Assembly (NCBI GenBank): GCA_023388355.1
Contig: JAEWGI010000020.1
Location: 1-13,385 of the forward strand
Direction of reading: 5' to 3'
DNA length: 13,385 bases
DNA from: Pseudomonadota bacterium
GTDB lineage: Bacteria > Pseudomonadota > Gammaproteobacteria > Xanthomonadales > Xanthomonadaceae
The notes under the pieces were generated by a model, which had not been told where the DNA came from, did not search any database, and saw only the letters and a program-made list of their open reading frames with translations. Position 1 is the stretch's first letter; the number at the start of each line of letters is the position of its first letter. The translations under genes were made by a program, and so were the position numbers. Shown piece after piece: positions 6,515-13,339 of this stretch.

Positions 6515-7686
6515 ACCTGGCCGTCATCTGGACCGTCGCGAAGAAGGAACTGGTAGACCTGTTCCGCGACCGCAAGACCATGGCGCTGGGACTGTTCATG
6601 GGGCCGATCCTGATTCCGGCGCTGATCCTTGGCATGAGCGTGCTGGCCGAGAAGAAGATGCGCACCCAGCTCGAATCGACCCTGGAGCTGCCGGTGGTCG
6701 GGGCCGAACACGCGCCCAACCTGGTGGCGTTCCTCGAGAGCCGCAACATCGAGGCGGTGCCGGCGCCGGCCGACCCGGACCAGGCGGTGCGCCAGCAGGA
6801 CTTCGATGTGGTGCTCAGGATCGGCCCGGAGTACGGCGAACAGTGGCGCGGCAGCGAGCCGGCGGAAGTGGAGCTGATCTATGACAGCTCGCGCCAGGAT
6901 TCGCAGATCCCGGTCAACCGCCTGCGCGGCGTGCTGCACGAGTACAGCCGCACCGTCGGCGTGCTGCGCGGAATCAACCGCGGGGTCAGCCCCGAGGCGG
7001 GCTTCGCGGTCCAGATCGGCCAGCGCGACGTGGCCACGCCCGAAGCGCGGCGCGGCATGCTGCTCGCCTTCCTGCCCTACATGCTGATCCTTTTCAGCTT
7101 CCTCGGCGGCGCAGCGCTGGTGATCGACATCACCGCCGGCGAGCGCGAGCGCCAGTCGCTCGAGCCGCTGCTGGCCACGCCGGCCGCGCGCGCGGCGATC
7201 ATGAGCGGCAAGATCCTCGCCGCCTGCCTGTTCGGCATGCTCTCGCTGCTGCTGATCGTGCTGTCGCTGAAGCTGTCGTTCCAGTTCGCGCCCGGGCCGA
7301 TGCAGCTGGTCGACGTCTCGGTGCCGGTAATGGCGCAGCTGCTGCTGGTGCTGCTGCCGATGGTGCTGATCGGCACCACCCTGCTGACCCTGATCTCGGC
7401 CAGCGTGAAGTCGGTGAAGGAGGCGCAGAGCTACATGAGCGTGCTGATGTTCGTACCGATCGTGCCGACCATCGTGCTGTGGGTGAACCCGGTCAAGAAC
7501 CAGCTGTGGCAGTTCGCCGTGCCGTTCCTGGCGCAGAACCAGATGATCCTCAAGCTGGTGCGCGGGGAGCTGATCACCGTCCAGGAATGGGCCGTGTACC
7601 TCGCCGCCGGCTTCGGCCTCGGCCTGGTCCTGTGGCTGGTCGCCGCCCGCCTCTACCACCAGGAGCGACTGGCGATCTCGGCCTGA
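6511..7686 (+). CDS. natB: ABC transporter permease, NatB-like (ABC-2 type)
   Basis: Inner-membrane partner of the preceding ATPase, 391 residues. One helix near the N-terminus (24-46) is followed by a large extracytoplasmic domain (about 47-182) and five more helices at roughly 183-206, 234-256, 273-297, 307-326 and 358-380. This is the usual NatB/ABC-2 exporter topology. The conserved coupling motif DITAGERERQSLEPLLATP (206-224) follows helix two. A strong AAGGAG sits 7 nt before the ATG, inside natA, so the subunits are made together. The exported substrate could be sodium, an antibiotic or a peptide; the operon's secreted peptidase-like lipoprotein makes peptides or envelope-active compounds an attractive guess. 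Confidence 0.92.
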   Translation: MNLAVIWTVAKKELVDLFRDRKTMALGLFMGPILIPALILGMSVLAEKKMRTQLESTLELPVVGAEHAPNLVAFLESRNIEAVPAPADPDQAVRQQDFDVVLRIGPEYGEQWRGSEPAEVELIYDSSRQDSQIPVNRLRGVLHEYSRTVGVLRGINRGVSPEAGFAVQIGQRDVATPEARRGMLLAFLPYMLILFSFLGGAALVIDITAGERERQSLEPLLATPAARAAIMSGKILAACLFGMLSLLLIVLSLKLSFQFAPGPMQLVDVSVPVMAQLLLVLLPMVLIGTTLLTLISASVKSVKEAQSYMSVLMFVPIVPTIVLWVNPVKNQLWQFAVPFLAQNQMILKLVRGELITVQEWAVYLAAGFGLGLVLWLVAARLYHQERLAISA

Positions 7687-7710
7687 GCGGCGCTCCTTAC
7701 CTCGTGCCAG

Positions 7711-7761
7711 CTCTCCCATCCCGCCCGCGCGCCATCCCAGCCCTCCCCGCACGCGGGGAGG
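7711..7761 (-). repeat. Intergenic hairpin repeat, copy A (minus orientation)
   Basis: The perfect 9-bp stem CCTCCCCGC/GCGGGGAGG spans 7742-7761 with a 2-nt loop. In minus orientation the stem is followed by GGGATGG and a CG-rich tail (GCGCGCGGGCGGG). It matches copy B at 7906-7960 in both stem and tail but points the other way. It lies 25-75 bp after the natB stop and could also stall natB transcription. Confidence 0.75.
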
Positions 7762-7905
7762 AGCGGTCGGAGCCCAACTGGTCGGCCCCCGTTATCCAGC
7801 CTTCTCCGCATCGGCCGATCGCCGAAGCTCTCTGCAGCAGCAGCTAATCGGCCTGCGATTGCCAGCAAGGGCGCTGACGCACCCAGGCGCGGCTGCCGCC
7901 CTGCT

Positions 7906-7960
7906 CCTTCCCCCGCGTGCGGGGGAAGGCCGGGATGGGGGCGCGCGCCGCAGGCGCGCG
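7906..7960 (+). repeat. Intergenic hairpin repeat, copy B (plus orientation)
   Basis: The perfect 11-bp stem CCTTCCCCCGC/GCGGGGGAAGG at 7906-7929 has a GT loop. It is followed by CCGGGATGGGGG and a second perfect stem, CGCGCGCC-GCA-GGCGCGCG (7942-7960). This combination of a C/G-rich hairpin plus GGGATGGGGG is a familiar intergenic repeat in Xanthomonadaceae and some other proteobacteria (from memory). Confidence 0.8.
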
Positions 7961-8004
7961 TGACGTGGCGCGGCGACCGGCTTGCCCCACCCCAACCCGT
8001 CCGG

Positions 8005-8023
8005 CCCGGCGCAGCGCGCCGGG
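8005..8023. repeat. Perfect stem-loop CCCGGCGC-AGC-GCGCCGGG
   Basis: An 8-bp perfect inverted repeat with a 3-nt loop and no T-run on either side. It may belong to the composite repeat region rather than act as a terminator. Confidence 0.6.
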
Positions 8024-8028
8024 CGTTC

Positions 8029-8067
8029 GGATGGTCCGCGCGGCAGTGCCGCGCAAACGGACCATCC
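8029..8067. repeat. Long two-part hairpin (GGATGGTCCG ... CGGACCATCC)
   Basis: A perfect 10-bp outer stem (8029-8038 with 8058-8067) encloses a perfect 6-bp inner stem CGCGGC-AGT-GCCGCG (8039-8053). A CAAA bulge (8054-8057) sits on one side. The whole is a 39-nt near-continuous hairpin. Function unknown; it could be part of a repeat family or a structured RNA end. Confidence 0.7.
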
Positions 8068-8119
8068 TCACCCCCCGTTGTTACGAATGAACGTCTCCGC
8101 GAATGGGAGAAGAACCAGA

Positions 8120-8148
8120 AAGAAGCCCGGCGCTCGGCCGGGCTTCTT
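8120..8148 (-). terminator. Rho-independent terminator after the TonB-domain gene
   Basis: A perfect 12-bp stem (AAGAAGCCCGGC paired with GCCGGGCTTCTT) with a 5-nt loop. It lies 27 bp after the stop codon of the minus-strand gene. In that direction it continues into a pyrimidine-rich run with several Ts. It may also work for transcription arriving on the plus strand. Confidence 0.85.
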
Positions 8149-8174
8149 CGTTCCGCACCTGCGGGGGGCGGGGC

Positions 8175-9230
8175 TTACTGCGAGGGGCTGAAGTTGATCG
8201 TGCGGCGGGTGGTGACCGGGGCCGGGACCGGCTCGAAGCGCCAGCGGCGCACGGCGTTGAGCGCCTCGCGATCGAAGGTGCGCGCGGGGTTGGCCTGGAC
8301 CACGCGCGCGGAGCTCACCGAGCCGTCCAGCCCCACGGTGAACTCGATCTGGACTTCGCCCGAGGTGCCCGCGCGCAGCGCGCTGGGCGGATAGCGCGGT
8401 GCCGGGGTGCTGATCGCGCGCAGGTCGGCAGCGCTGGCGGCCGGGCGGTTGGCCGCGGACTGGGACTGGGCCTGCCGGCGCGCGGCTTCCTGGCGTGCCG
8501 CTTCCTGGCGGGCGGCTTCCTGGCGCGCGGCCTCCTGGCGGGCGGCTTCCTCGCGGGCCTCCTCGTTGGCGGCCTGCTGCTGCTGGGCCAGTTCGCGGGC
8601 CGCGGTCTCCTGGGCAAGGCGCTGCTGTTCCTCGCGCTCGCGCTGGAGCTGCTCCCGGCGCTGCTCTTCCTGCTCGGCGGTCAGCTGCTCCTGCGCCGCA
8701 CGGCGGGTGGCCTCGGTCTCGGCACTGGCGATCGTGCTCCTGAGCCGGTCAACCGCGGGATAGGACGAATCGGTCTTCTCGATCAGCGCCAGCAGGCGCC
8801 GGGCCTCGTCGAAGTCGCCGCGGTCGCGGCTCTGCTCGGTGGCGATCACAGTCATCGGCAGCAGGTCGACCAGGGCGCTGGACACGCCGGCGTCGGCCGG
8901 CTGCTTGTCGCGCAGGGCGAGGTAGTACTCCATCGCGTTGTTACCGCCCGGCGCGTACAGCCGGCTTTCCTGGTAGGCCTTGGACGCCGCGTCGCGCAGC
9001 TGCTCGGCGCTCATCGCCGCGACTTCGGCCGCAACCGCCTCGGCCGGCGCCTGCTCGCCCTCGGGCACCGGCTTGACCGCCGGCGCGTCGGGCTGCGCGG
9101 GCTGGGCCGCGGGCGGCGCCTCCTGCTTGCACGAGGCCAGCAGCACGGCAAACCCCAGGCCGAGTGCGACCGCCCCGGTCGAGAATCGACGCGGCACCCT
9201 CCGGCCGGTCGCGGTGGTGTTCGTGGACAT
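8175..9230 (-). CDS. Lipoprotein with coiled coil and TonB C-terminal domain
   Basis: A 351-residue envelope protein annotated in related bacteria as an energy transducer. Domains in order: a positively charged leader and lipobox LLASC, placing the lipidated cysteine at residue 34; a Pro/Ala-rich linker (35-68); a helical region that may hold TPR-like repeats (75-165, with NNAMEYYLALRDKQP); a long Glu/Gln/Arg coiled coil (170-255) containing repeats of EAARQ; and a TonB-type C-terminal domain (275-351) with TPAPRYPPSALRAGTSGEVQIEF and the helix-strand end ALNAVRRWRFEPVP. An AGGGG ribosome site lies 8 nt before the ATG. Unlike classical TonB it has a lipid anchor instead of a membrane helix that could touch ExbB/ExbD, so a structural or outer-membrane role is possible. 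It is a single-gene unit with its own terminator. Confidence 0.9.
   Translation of the reverse strand: MSTNTTATGRRVPRRFSTGAVALGLGFAVLLASCKQEAPPAAQPAQPDAPAVKPVPEGEQAPAEAVAAEVAAMSAEQLRDAASKAYQESRLYAPGGNNAMEYYLALRDKQPADAGVSSALVDLLPMTVIATEQSRDRGDFDEARRLLALIEKTDSSYPAVDRLRSTIASAETEATRRAAQEQLTAEQEEQRREQLQREREEQQRLAQETAARELAQQQQAANEEAREEAARQEAARQEAARQEAARQEAARRQAQSQSAANRPAASAADLRAISTPAPRYPPSALRAGTSGEVQIEFTVGLDGSVSSARVVQANPARTFDREALNAVRRWRFEPVPAPVTTRRTINFSPSQ
8485..8559 (-). repeat. Five tandem 15-bp repeats inside the TonB-domain gene
   Basis: Five consecutive 15-bp units of the form GCTTCCTGGCGNGCG on the plus strand, with a few substitutions, encode the pentapeptide EAARQ (as ARQEA) in the coiled coil. 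Such in-frame repeats can change copy number without breaking the reading frame. Confidence 0.85.
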
Positions 9231-9290
9231 CGGTTTTCCCCTGTAATGACGGATCAGCTGCGCGTCTAGGACGCGTCAGGCCGCAGCGTT

Positions 9291-9296
9291 TGTCAA
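9291..9296 (-). promoter_or_regulatory. Consensus -35 box (TTGACA) for the TonB-domain gene
   Basis: TTGACA on the minus strand, 60 bp before the ATG at 9230. The expected -10 position holds only weak matches (GTCCTA at an 18-bp gap), so this may be an activator-dependent or modest promoter. Confidence 0.4.
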
Positions 9297-9405
9297 CTGC
9301 ATGGCCATGGGCGGGGAGTCTGAGGGGCCGCGGGCGGCGAAACTGTGATCTGGTTCGCGGAATTCCGCGTCTGGGGTCCGGGCACGGCTGCAGCCGGGAC
9401 GCGGG

Positions 9406-10755
9406 CTACTTGCCGACGCAGAAGGTGGAGAAGATGTGGCCGAGCAGGTCGTCGGGCAGGACCCGACCGGTGATCTCGCCGAGCGCATCGTGCGCCAGGC
9501 GCAGGGCTTCGGCGGCGAGGTCGAGCTGGTCGGCGTCCAGGGCCTGCGCGGCGTCGGCGCAGGCCCCGGCGCTGCGTTGCAAGGCATCGACGTGACGGGC
9601 GCGGGCGCTGAACGCGCCCTCCCCGGGCGCGGTCGCGGCGGCGACGTCGCGCAGCCGTGCGCGCAGGGCATCGAGGCCGGCACCGGTGCGCGCAGAGACC
9701 CGCAGCGCATCCGCGGCTGGCGGCGGGTCGGACGCCGACGGCAGGTGAGCAGCCAGCAGGTCGCACTTGTTGTGCAGCACGATCGTCTCGGGCACGCCTT
9801 CCAGCCCTCGCCCCAGCGCGCGCAGGCCGGCCTCGGGCTCACGCGCATCGAGCACCACCACCGCCAGATCGGCGCGGGCGAGTTCGGCACGGGCCCGGCG
9901 CATGCCCTCGCGCTCGATCGCGTCGCCCTCGCCGCGCAGCCCGGCGGTGTCGACCAGGGTCAGTTCGACTCCTTCGATGCGCAGGGTTTCGTGCAGCAGG
10001 TCGCGGGTGGTGCCGGGAATCTCGGTGACGATCGCGCGCTCGCTGCCGGCCAGGGCGTTGAGCAGCGAGCTCTTGCCGGCATTGGGCGGCCCGACCAGCA
10101 CCGCGTGCAGGCCGTCGCGCAGGCGGCGCCCGCGTTCGGCCGCGGCCAGCAGGTCGTGCAGCTGCGCCCGGGCCTGGCCCAGGCGTTCGCGCAGGGCCTC
10201 GCCACCGAGGGTGTCGAGCGGCTCGTCGGCAAAATCGATCGCGGCCTCGACCTGCACCCGGATCGCAAGCAGGGCCGCGGCCACGGCTTCGACCCGGGCC
10301 GAGAACTCGCCCTCCAGCGAACGCCGGGCGGCGCGGACGGCGCGCAGGTCGGCGGCGGCGATCAGGTCGGCGACCGCCTCGGCCTGGGCCAGATCCAGGC
10401 GTCCGTTGAGGCAGGCGCGCTCGCTGAATTCGCCCGCGCGCGCGTCCACCGCGCCCAGCTCCCGGCAGCGCGCGAGCAGCTGCCGCAGGACCGGAAGGCT
10501 GCCGTGCGCCTGCAGCTCGACCACGTCCTCGCCGGTATAGCTGGCCGGCGCCGCGAACAGCAGCGCGACGCCGTCGTCGATGGTGTCGCCGTGTCCGTCG
10601 CGGAAGCGCACGTAGTGCGCATGGCGCGGATGCAGCGCGCGCCCGCACAGCGTCTGCGCGATCTCCGGCGCACGCGGCCCCGACAGCCGCACGATGCCGA
10701 TGCCGGCGGCGGCCGGGGCGGTGGCGATGGCGGCGATGGTGGGGTGGGAGGGCAT
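9406..10755 (-). CDS. mnmE: tRNA uridine-5-carboxymethylaminomethyl modification GTPase MnmE
   Basis: With MnmG this GTPase modifies the wobble uridine (position 34) of certain tRNAs, using a folate one-carbon donor. The 449-residue protein shows the full family layout. The N-terminal folate-binding domain has [21 protein letters not shown] and the conserved [23 protein letters not shown] region. A helical domain follows. The inserted G domain has G1 GPPNAGKSS (222-230), G2 TEIPGTTRD (244-252), G3 DTAG (269-272) and G4 NKCD (329-332). The C-terminal catalytic motif is CVGK, with Cys446. The ATG at 10755 matches the family N-terminus, though the frame is open further upstream and no Shine-Dalgarno sequence is present; the leader is made of repeats. 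Its position after yidC matches Xanthomonas gene order. Confidence 0.97.
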   Translation of the reverse strand: MPSHPTIAAIATAPAAAGIGIVRLSGPRAPEIAQTLCGRALHPRHAHYVRFRDGHGDTIDDGVALLFAAPASYTGEDVVELQAHGSLPVLRQLLARCRELGAVDARAGEFSERACLNGRLDLAQAEAVADLIAAADLRAVRAARRSLEGEFSARVEAVAAALLAIRVQVEAAIDFADEPLDTLGGEALRERLGQARAQLHDLLAAAERGRRLRDGLHAVLVGPPNAGKSSLLNALAGSERAIVTEIPGTTRDLLHETLRIEGVELTLVDTAGLRGEGDAIEREGMRRARAELARADLAVVVLDAREPEAGLRALGRGLEGVPETIVLHNKCDLLAAHLPSASDPPPAADALRVSARTGAGLDALRARLRDVAAATAPGEGAFSARARHVDALQRSAGACADAAQALDADQLDLAAEALRLAHDALGEITGRVLPDDLLGHIFSTFCVGK

Positions 10756-10758
10756 GGG
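10741..10758 (+). other. Short-loop G-quadruplex motif across the mnmE start codon
   Basis: GGGG-T-GGG-A-GGG-CAT-GGG on the plus strand, which is the mnmE template strand. The loops are 1, 1 and 3 nt, a very stable type. The CAT loop is the complement of the mnmE ATG. Pattern seen directly; folding in the cell is inference. Confidence 0.7.
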
Positions 10759-10760
10759 CT

Positions 10761-10814
10761 GGCGGTTGGCGGTTGGCGGTTGGTGTCGGATCCCGGATCC
10801 CGGATCCCGAGCCC
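10761..10814. repeat. Two sets of tandem heptamers upstream of mnmE
   Basis: Three GGCGGTT units (10761-10781) and three CGGATCC units (10787-10807) on the plus strand, both with a 7-bp period, lie 5-60 bp before the mnmE start. On the minus (coding) strand the second set plus GGGCTC gives four GGG tracts (10792-10814), another quadruplex motif. The period is the same as that of the heptamers in front of natA. Confidence 0.85.
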
Positions 10815-10856
10815 AGCATGCGTCGCCCCCAACGCCCATGCCAAGCCGGAAATGCG

Positions 10857-10882
10857 GCAAGGCCCGCCGAAGCGGGCCTTGC
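10857..10882 (-). terminator. Terminator after yidC with UUCG tetraloop
   Basis: A perfect 11-bp stem GCAAGGCCCGC/GCGGGCCTTGC. In the minus-strand RNA the loop is UUCG closed by C-G, the extra-stable tetraloop. It lies 25 bp after the yidC stop. The following T-run is short (CGCATTTCC), so termination may be partial and allow some read-through into mnmE. Confidence 0.8.
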
Positions 10883-10907
10883 GTGGGCAACGCCGCCTCC
10901 GCCTCGT

Positions 10908-12650
10908 TCAGGCCTTGGCCGCCGGCGCGTCGGCGTACTTCCTCAGCATGTACCACTGCTGCAGCAGGCCCAGGCCGCCGTTGGTCACCCAGTACAGCAC
11001 CAGGCCGGCCGGGAAGAAGACCATCATCACGCCGAACACGAGCGGCATCAGCTGCATCATGCGCTGCTGCATCGGGTCCATGCCGGTCATCGGCGAGAGC
11101 TTCTGGGTGGCCCACATCACCGCCATGTTGATGATCGGCAGGATGAACCATGGATCGCGCGCGGTCAGGTCCTGGATCCAGCCGATCCACGGCGCGTGGC
11201 GCAGCTCCACCGACTCGAGCAGTACCCAGTACAGGGCGAAGAAGATCGGCATCTGCAGCAGCACCGGCAGGCAGCCGCCGACCGGATTGATCTTCTCCTT
11301 CTTGTACAGCTCCATCGTGGCCTGCTGCTGCTTCATGCGGTCGTCCTTGTACCGCTCGCGGATGGCGGCCATCTCCGGCTGCACGGCCTTCATCTTGGCC
11401 ATGGAGACGTAGGACCGGTTCGCGATCGGCAGGAACAGCAGCTTCAGGCAGAAGGTCACCACCAGGATCGAGACGCCGAAATTGCCGAACAGGTGATAGA
11501 AAAAGTCCAGCGCCCGGAACATCGGCTTGGTGATGAAGAAGAACCAGCCCCAATCGATCATCAGATCGAAGTGCTTGATGCCGAGGTCCTTCTCGTAGTT
11601 GTTGATGACGTTGACTTCCTTGGCGCCGGCGAACAGCCGCTGCGTCGCGGTCGCCGAGGCGCCCGCCGCGAGATTCACGGCGTCGCCGCGCACGCTGGCC
11701 TGGTAGACGTTGGTGGCACCGTCGGTCCGGTCGGTGAAGGCGCCGGTGTAGGGCGTGTCCTGATCGGGGATCGCGGCCGCCGCCCAATACTTGTCGGTGA
11801 TGCCGACGAAGCCGCCGGTCACGCCGCTCCAGGCCTTGCCCTTGGTGTTGGCACCGCCGTAGGCGCCTTCCTTGGCGAGCTTGTCGTAGGTGAATTCCTG
11901 CAGGCCGTCGTTGCCGAGATAGCCGATCATGCCCTCGTGCAGGACGTAGTAGCCCTGGGTGTGCGGCTTACCCCAGCGGGAGACGAGGCTGTACGGGTAG
12001 AGCGTGATGGCACCCGAGCCCTTGTTCTCGACCTCGTCGCGGATCGTGAACATGTACTTGTCGTCGACCGCGATGATCCGCTTGAAGACGAGGCCGGCGC
12101 CGTTGTCCCAGGTCAGGGTCACGGGCATGCCGGGCGACAGCGTCTTGCCGTCGCTGGTCCAGAGGGTGTCGTTGGTCGGCAGCGGACCGGCATTGGCGCC
12201 GACCCAGCCGAACTCGGCGTAGTAGGGCGTCTCGGTCCCGGCCGGCGAGAACAGCACGATCTCGGGGCTCTTGGGGTCGATGGTCTCGTGGTAGTTCCTG
12301 AGCGAGACGTCGTCGACGCGGCCGCCCTTCAGGGCGATCGAGCCGGAGAGCGCCGGGGTCTCGATCCGGACGCGCGGCGAGCGGGCCAGCGCCGCCTCGC
12401 GGGAGACCGGGCCGCCCTGGGCGGTCGGCAGCGTGCCGGGCGCGGGGGCCGCCGGGCCACCCTCCTTCGGGGACGGCGAGGGCACACCGTCCGGGGTCAC
12501 GCCCGGGGGCTGCTGCTGCGCGGCCTTGTTCTGCGCCTCGATCTGGCGCTGCTGCTCCATGCGCGGGCCGGCCACGAAGTACTGCCACCCGAGCAGCACC
12601 AGCAGCGACAGGCCGATGGCCACGAACATGTTCGTCTTGTCATTGCCCAT
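10908..12650 (-). CDS. yidC: Membrane protein insertase YidC (apparently hybrid sequence)
   Basis: Inserts proteins into the inner membrane, alone or with SecYEG. 580 residues: N-terminal anchor helix (7-25), Gln/Pro-rich linker (26-75), periplasmic beta domain (about 80-340), then the conserved insertase core from about 375 to the end. The groove's positive residue is Lys403 ([10 protein letters not shown]), where E. coli has Arg366. The N-terminus ([20 protein letters not shown]) and the periplasmic motifs [20 protein letters not shown] and AEFGWV resemble alphaproteobacterial YidC. From about residue 455 on ([29 protein letters not shown], the [18 protein letters not shown] end) the sequence is typical of Xanthomonadaceae. 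The reading frame is intact throughout. The ATG at 12650 overlaps the end of rnpA by 11 nt; no good Shine-Dalgarno sequence is seen. Confidence 0.95.
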   Translation of the reverse strand: MGNDKTNMFVAIGLSLLVLLGWQYFVAGPRMEQQRQIEAQNKAAQQQPPGVTPDGVPSPSPKEGGPAAPAPGTLPTAQGGPVSREAALARSPRVRIETPALSGSIALKGGRVDDVSLRNYHETIDPKSPEIVLFSPAGTETPYYAEFGWVGANAGPLPTNDTLWTSDGKTLSPGMPVTLTWDNGAGLVFKRIIAVDDKYMFTIRDEVENKGSGAITLYPYSLVSRWGKPHTQGYYVLHEGMIGYLGNDGLQEFTYDKLAKEGAYGGANTKGKAWSGVTGGFVGITDKYWAAAAIPDQDTPYTGAFTDRTDGATNVYQASVRGDAVNLAAGASATATQRLFAGAKEVNVINNYEKDLGIKHFDLMIDWGWFFFITKPMFRALDFFYHLFGNFGVSILVVTFCLKLLFLPIANRSYVSMAKMKAVQPEMAAIRERYKDDRMKQQQATMELYKKEKINPVGGCLPVLLQMPIFFALYWVLLESVELRHAPWIGWIQDLTARDPWFILPIINMAVMWATQKLSPMTGMDPMQQRMMQLMPLVFGVMMVFFPAGLVLYWVTNGGLGLLQQWYMLRKYADAPAAKA

Positions 12651-13260
12651 CAGGGACACCGCCGCGCGCGTTCGGAGTGGCAACAGGAACGTCGCCGGCC
12701 CCGGAGGACCTGCGCGCGCCTGTGATTCGGGGATCTCTGTCGCACCCCTGCGACGGGCCGATGTCGGCACCGCCGGGTGGGGCCGCCTGCGCGGAGGCGC
12801 GGCCAGCTTCGTGCGGGAGAGAGGACGACTGAGAAGTGGCCGTGTCAGGGGCCGGCTTGGCGCGCCGACCGCCGGATCGGCCGGGCGACCTGTCCCCGCG
12901 GGGCGCGGCCGCGCGGGTCACCGCGGGAATCGCGCGGCGCAGATCCTCGGCGAGGGCCTCGAAGGAGGCTTCGAGGGCGGGGCGGCGGGCGATCAGCACG
13001 ATGTCGGCCGGAAGGCCCGCGAGCTCGCTCGGCAGATCGGACGCGACCAACCCCACGGCAGCGCGGAGTCGGCGGCGGATGCGGTTGCGCTCCGTCGCGT
13101 GGCCGACACGCTTCGTGATGGTGAAGCCGAGACGGAGGCCGGGGCAAACGTCCGGGTTCCGAAGACGCCCCTGCGCGGTAATACGCTCGGTGTGGAAGCG
13201 ACGCCCCTCGGCTGCCGCCAGGAAGTCGGGTCGTTTCTTGAGCCGCTCGATCGTCGCCAT
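12640..13260 (-). CDS. rnpA: Ribonuclease P protein component, with long C-terminal extension
   Basis: Protein subunit that helps the RNase P ribozyme remove 5' leaders from tRNA precursors. Residues 1-117 are the normal RnpA fold: [42 protein letters not shown] (46-67, the RNR signature), then [25 protein letters not shown]. The [11 protein letters not shown] opening is the alphaproteobacterial style; xanthomonad RnpA opens differently. At 206 residues it is about 80 longer than usual; the tail (118-206) is Pro/Gly/Ser/Arg-rich and looks disordered. The ATG at 13260 is chosen over an in-frame GTG at 13287 because homology starts there. It ends 11 nt inside yidC, so the two are probably coupled, and it follows rpmH by 79 bp. 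Confidence 0.92.
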   Translation of the reverse strand: MATIERLKKRPDFLAAAEGRRFHTERITAQGRLRNPDVCPGLRLGFTITKRVGHATERNRIRRRLRAAVGLVASDLPSELAGLPADIVLIARRPALEASFEALAEDLRRAIPAVTRAAAPRGDRSPGRSGGRRAKPAPDTATSQSSSLPHEAGRASAQAAPPGGADIGPSQGCDRDPRITGARRSSGAGDVPVATPNARGGVPDGQ

Positions 13261-13339
13261 CGATGGTTCGATCCCGGCCGATACCACTTGCCTCGTGGCG
13301 CGGATGCGTCGGAGCGTCCGCGCCGGCGAGGATCAGGCC

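Larger units (their letters stand above)
7687..8174. other. Gene-free, hairpin-rich intergenic region (488 bp)
   Basis: This gap separates the convergent natB and TonB-domain genes. It contains at least six perfect or near-perfect stem-loops, listed separately. Two of them are related repeats in opposite orientation around a 144-bp core. I see no credible coding sequence, tRNA or transposase in it. Confidence 0.7.

Noticed and set aside
6070..7752. 560-codon minus-strand open frame opposite natA and natB
   Set aside because: Antisense to both ABC genes, with low-complexity His/Gln/Arg sequence.
7687..8174. CRISPR array, tRNA or insertion sequence in the hairpin-rich gap
   Set aside because: The repeats are few, unequal in spacing and palindromic within themselves; there is no cloverleaf and no transposase.
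9406..11787. Reading mnmE as a 793-residue fusion extending into the yidC region
   Set aside because: MnmE homology begins at the ATG at 10755; the upstream part is yidC read in another frame and crosses the yidC terminator.
9436..12725. Two long plus-strand open frames opposite mnmE and yidC
   Set aside because: Shadows of conserved genes; no domain in either translation.
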